A stretch of DNA of 25,176 nt from a virus, in IMG/VR virus record IMGVR_UViG_3300000117_000223, positions 1 to 25,176 of that record, one strand, 5' to 3'. The notes under the pieces were generated by a model, which had not been told where the DNA came from, did not search any database, and saw nothing but the letters and a program-made list of their open reading frames with translations. Below, in pieces: positions 22,648-25,176 of the stretch. The position numbers and the translations under genes were made by a program. Within the stretch, counting starts at the first letter, position 1; the number at the start of each line of letters is the position of its first letter.

Positions 22648-23205
22648 ATGTCAGACATAAATTATACACAAACTGTAAGATCTAGTTTACAATCTAATTT
22701 TAGATTTCTTTTGCGTATTGATAATATTCCCTTTGCTATGGTCTCTTCTGTTAGTAGACCAAAACCAAACATATCATCACCGAAAGAGTTCACACTATTA
22801 AACTGGAAATTTAAACAACCAGGGACTATTGTAACTTGGGACAATGTTACATTTAAAGTTGTTGAGAGTTTTGACAACGAAAAATTTGATTCAATATCTG
22901 GAATCCTTTTAAAAACATATAAAGAAAGAGGGTATGATAATCCAAACCAGATTGATGCTAGTAATTTAAAAGATATGAATAAAAAGTCATTAATAGATTC
23001 AATCGGAACTGTTAAAATAGAAGTGATAAATCCAGATGGAGAAGTTTACGAAACTTGGAAATTATATAATGCTTTTGTTAGCGGAATTGATTTTGATGGA
23101 CTCAATTATTCAGGAGCATCTATTTTGGGAGCATCGGTAACTTTAAGTTATGACTGGGCAGATTTAACATATAGAACATCCACTGGTAGAGAAATTACAT
23201 ACTAA
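22648..23205 (+). CDS. Second tail-tube-type protein (gp19 paralogue)
   Basis: A 185-residue protein with the same plan as the preceding tube protein: NFRFLLRIDNIPFAMVSSVSRPKP, WKFKQPGTIVTWDNVTFKVVE, then VKIEVINPDGEVYETWKLYNAFVSGI, LNYSGASI and a final LSYDWADL strand. Identity between the two copies is modest, but the order of strands and the W-x-LYN-x-F block agree, so they are paralogues. Its ribosome site is weak compared with the first copy, which fits lower abundance. A baseplate tube-initiator role like T4 gp54 or gp48, or a minor tube ring, is possible. It has no extra domain, so it is smaller than gp54 (320). Confidence 0.85.
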   Translation: MSDINYTQTVRSSLQSNFRFLLRIDNIPFAMVSSVSRPKPNISSPKEFTLLNWKFKQPGTIVTWDNVTFKVVESFDNEKFDSISGILLKTYKERGYDNPNQIDASNLKDMNKKSLIDSIGTVKIEVINPDGEVYETWKLYNAFVSGIDFDGLNYSGASILGASVTLSYDWADLTYRTSTGREITY

Positions 23206-23216
23206 AAGAGGTAAAA

Positions 23217-24008
23217 ATGCAAAAATTTGAACTTGAAGAGCAGTCTTCATTGTTGGAACACAATGGAGCAACTTTTTTTATTGATTTGCCAACAAAAGGT
23301 AAATTTTATTCAGAAGATCATCCTTTTCATAATAAAGAACAAATTGAACTTAAGATGATGACTACAAGGGAAGAGGAGATTCTAACAAACCCTTCTTATA
23401 TCGAAAATAATTTAACAATTGACAAACTCCTTCAGAGTGTGTTAAACATGCCTACAATAACGACTGCGGATCTTTTTGAGGTTGATCAGTATGCAATACT
23501 GATTGGACTTAGAATCGACGCTTATGACGAAAACTACAAGGTTGTAGCAGCATGTTCTAACTGTGAGGAAGAGTATCCTTTCTCTATTGATCTCGATGAG
23601 ATGCGTGAAAAGGTTAATTACAGTGATCTGGAAGAAACACCGAACAATACTTTTGTTGTAAAGTTGCCAAAGAGTAATAGAACGGTAGAATTTAAATTAG
23701 TTTTGCCTAAAGAAATATTATCTGTGCAAAAAACAACAGAAAAACTTTCAAAGATGAACGTTAAAACAAACTTCACTCAAGAATTTTTAAAGAGAATCGT
23801 TGTGTCAGTTGATGGTGATACTGATTCAGCAGAAAAAGATAAATTTTTAAGGTTTTTGCGAATCATGGACTCTAGATTTTTGATGTCTGCATATGAAAAA
23901 GGTATCCCTGAACTTGATTTATCGGTTACAAGCACCTGCCCACACTGTAATCATCAGCAGGAAGGGGGTATGCCTATCCAGGCGAACTTTTTTTTCCCTG
24001 AATTCTAG
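23217..24008 (+). CDS. 26: gp26-like baseplate / tail-assembly protein with zinc-binding Cys pairs
   Basis: A 263-residue protein matching the T4 baseplate hub gp26 family. It has FIDLPTKGKFYSEDHPF (21-37), IELKMMTTREEEILTNPSYIENN (43-65 by pattern), KLLQSVLNMP and LFEVDQYAILIGLRIDAYDENYKV. Cys pairs at C113/C116 (CSNCEEEYPF) and C241/C244 (CPHCNHQ) would form one zinc ribbon. It ends MPIQANFFFPEF across a run of eight T. AGAGG precedes the ATG by a normal distance. Proteins of this family stand right before the tape measure gene and probably act in hub or tube assembly. A +1/-2 slip at the T run would add 54 residues from the overlapping frame. Confidence 0.85.
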   Translation: MQKFELEEQSSLLEHNGATFFIDLPTKGKFYSEDHPFHNKEQIELKMMTTREEEILTNPSYIENNLTIDKLLQSVLNMPTITTADLFEVDQYAILIGLRIDAYDENYKVVAACSNCEEEYPFSIDLDEMREKVNYSDLEETPNNTFVVKLPKSNRTVEFKLVLPKEILSVQKTTEKLSKMNVKTNFTQEFLKRIVVSVDGDTDSAEKDKFLRFLRIMDSRFLMSAYEKGIPELDLSVTSTCPHCNHQQEGGMPIQANFFFPEF

Positions 24009-24159
24009 TTATATAGAAGATATATACAGCAATGTAACTGCTGCAATAACTCATACCGGATGGAGATACAAGGATCTGTTTAATTTACCGATTAAAAAAA
24101 GAAACTGGATTTTTCATTTGATTGTAAAAGTGAACCAACCGAGCGAGGAAGATGAGTAA
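23893..24159 (+). CDS. Overlapping gp51-like / tail-chaperone extension ORF (+1 frame)
   Basis: The part after the gp26-like stop is gene-like: SSYIEDIYSNVTAAITHTG, then WRYKDLFNLPIKKRNWIFHL and an acidic tail (QPSEEDE). The motif of an aromatic helix followed by LPI-x2-R-x-W is what small hub-assembly proteins such as the gp51 group and other pre-tape-measure proteins carry. The only ATG in frame (23893) lies 116 bases inside the gp26-like gene with no ribosome site, and its first 35 codons look like shadow coding. No ATG, GTG or TTG lies at a sensible point near the gp26-like stop. Either a frameshift at the T8 run (23988-23995) creates a gp26-51 fusion, or an unusual start is used. It overlaps the next gene by eight bases. 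Confidence 0.5.
   Translation: MKKVSLNLIYRLQAPAHTVIISRKGVCLSRRTFFSLNSSYIEDIYSNVTAAITHTGWRYKDLFNLPIKKRNWIFHLIVKVNQPSEEDE
23988..23995 (+). other. T8 run, candidate slippery site
   Basis: Eight consecutive T in AAC-TTT-TTT-TTC-CCT, nine bases before the last gp26-like codons. A +1 or -2 shift here enters the gp51-like frame and continues for 54 residues. A -1 shift meets TGA at once. Frameshifting just ahead of a tape measure gene is a known design in tailed phages. Confidence 0.4.
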
Positions 24160-25176
24160 AGATTTTATAACGCGATTTATTAATCCTGATGGTACATTTA
24201 GAACGGATGACTTTCTTAAAGCGTCCAGTAAATTAGGTGGTGATATAACGGAAGCGGTAACAAAGGCTACTGTGCTGCAAGCCGCCGCTGGTGTTTTTGA
24301 AGGTTCTCTTGCAGGGCAAAAACTATTATTTTTAGAACTAGTAGGTCAAATAGAAAAATTTCAAGTAGATGCGTTAAAGACTCTTGGTATAACTGACTTT
24401 AATAAAGAACTTGGACAATCAGTAGCATTGTTTCAAGATTTAAACAGTAATGTGAATAGGTTTGGTATTACTCAGGAAACGCTTAAAGATACTATTATTG
24501 AGACTACAAAAGCGTTTGATCAATCAGGAGAAGTTGGTAGCAAAGGAATAGAAAAACTTTCAAGAGCAATTGCAGCAAACTCTAACATAGTAGATAGATC
24601 TACATTAGTTGAATTTTCTAAAGGATTGGTTTTTCAATCAGGTCGTTCAGCAGAACAAGTTGCTGGATTATCAGATAATTTAATAAAACTTGCTGTAGAT
24701 CTTCGAAGACCGCCTAGTGAAATTATTAAAATGACAACGGCGTTGGCATCAAATAATGCTACTTTTGCTACAACTAGTAAAGAAATGGATAAGATCATAA
24801 TAAGATCTACTAAAATGGCGCGCGCGCTAGGTATTGGGTCTGATGCTCTTAGAGGTTATGGCGCTAGAACGTTTACAATTCAATCAAGAATACGTGAACT
24901 TGGACAACTTGGTAGACTTGCAAGAAGATTGGGATTTGATATTAATGCGAGACTTATAGGTTCGACAAAAGCAGCAGATAGAATACAGGGAGCGATTCAA
25001 TTTCTATACAAATTAAATAGAGCAATGCAAACTGCGACAGAAGATCAAAAACAAGCAACTGCCGCGTACTTGGAGACAACGCAACTTGGTGCTATCGGTG
25101 GACAGGGAATCAGGGCGGCAATTATGGCAAGAAGACTTCTCAGTCCTGCTGAAATAGAGAAACTGGTCAAAGAACG
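24152..25176 (+). CDS. Probable tail tape measure / structural protein, 3' truncated
   Basis: An open frame from ATG 24152 (GAGGAA two bases upstream) to the window end with no stop: 341 residues seen. It starts MSKDFITRFINPDGTFRTDDF. It is mostly helical and Ala/Leu-rich with many Lys and Arg, including KATVLQAAAGVFEGSLAGQK, FSKGLVFQSGRSAEQVAGLSDNL and ARALGIGSDALRGYGART. The latter resemble the helical repeats near the start of tape measure proteins. Its place after the gp26-like/gp51-like pair fits a tape measure, which sets tail length and fills the tube. The N-terminus shows no signal or transmembrane helix. Without the rest of the protein, length and membrane segments cannot be checked. 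Confidence 0.65.
   Translation, partial: MSKDFITRFINPDGTFRTDDFLKASSKLGGDITEAVTKATVLQAAAGVFEGSLAGQKLLFLELVGQIEKFQVDALKTLGITDFNKELGQSVALFQDLNSNVNRFGITQETLKDTIIETTKAFDQSGEVGSKGIEKLSRAIAANSNIVDRSTLVEFSKGLVFQSGRSAEQVAGLSDNLIKLAVDLRRPPSEIIKMTTALASNNATFATTSKEMDKIIIRSTKMARALGIGSDALRGYGARTFTIQSRIRELGQLGRLARRLGFDINARLIGSTKAADRIQGAIQFLYKLNRAMQTATEDQKQATAAYLETTQLGAIGGQGIRAAIMARRLLSPAEIEKLVKE

Noticed and set aside
1-25176. CRISPR arrays, tRNA genes, insertion sequences or integration sites
   Set aside because: No spaced direct repeats, cloverleaf sequence, transposase or integrase was seen; the tight late-gene operon leaves little room for them.

Overview
The window is a late-gene segment of a T4-like contractile-tailed bacteriophage. 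Almost everything lies on the + strand, packed end to end with start/stop overlaps of 1 to 17 bases, and no gap exceeds about 100 bases. The base composition is AT-rich by eye. Recognisable T4-type proteins are gp46, gp17, gp20, gp21, gp22, gp23, gp15-like, gp18, gp19 (two copies) and gp26-like. Enlarged sheath, portal and capsid proteins, a DUF1360 protein and a phage ribosomal protein bS21 suggest a relative of the T4-like phages of marine bacteria. The host cannot be named from this sequence.

Layout. (1) 1-1631: 3' part of the Rad50-like recombination nuclease subunit gp46. (2) 1646-4205: an accessory block with a small holin-like membrane protein, an unknown acidic protein with faint nuclease-like motifs, an overlapping pair of membrane/secreted proteins resembling spanins, a zinc-finger protein and a protein just ahead of the terminase. 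(3) 4205-7784: large terminase and portal. (4) 7786-10982: small genes around the prohead protease gp21, including a DUF1360 membrane protein, a 36-residue Cys-rich ORF and a candidate core protein behind a GC-rich hairpin. (5) 10990-13256: ribosomal protein bS21, a likely capsid-surface protein, a LamG-like plus CUB-like adhesin and a small unknown. (6) 13311-16175: scaffold gp22 and major capsid gp23, ended by a strong intrinsic terminator. (7) 16271-19030: neck and tail-completion proteins (gp13-, gp14-, gp15-like). (8) 19082-23205: very long tail sheath and two tail-tube paralogues. (9) 23217-25176: gp26-like zinc-binding baseplate/tail protein, an overlapping gp51-like ORF reached across a run of eight T, and the start of a probable tape measure protein cut by the window end.

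How it works together. gp20, gp22, gp21 and gp23 build and mature the prohead. gp17 packages DNA through gp20. The neck and gp15-like proteins join the head to the gp18/gp19 tail, and the last three genes belong to baseplate hub and tail-length control. Compared with T4, the neck-sheath-tube block has moved to after gp23. A near-identical 16-base element (AACTATTTATTGTAGC) stands about 35 bases before the gp22 and gp18 starts. A shorter version lies before the gp13-like gene, directly after the gp23 terminator. These look like starts of late transcription units.

Most worth following up: the possible frameshift joining the gp26-like and gp51-like reading frames, the repeated promoter-like element, bS21 inside the head operon, the LamG-CUB virion adhesin, the hairpin overlapping a tiny Cys-rich gene, and the candidate lysis block without a visible endolysin.
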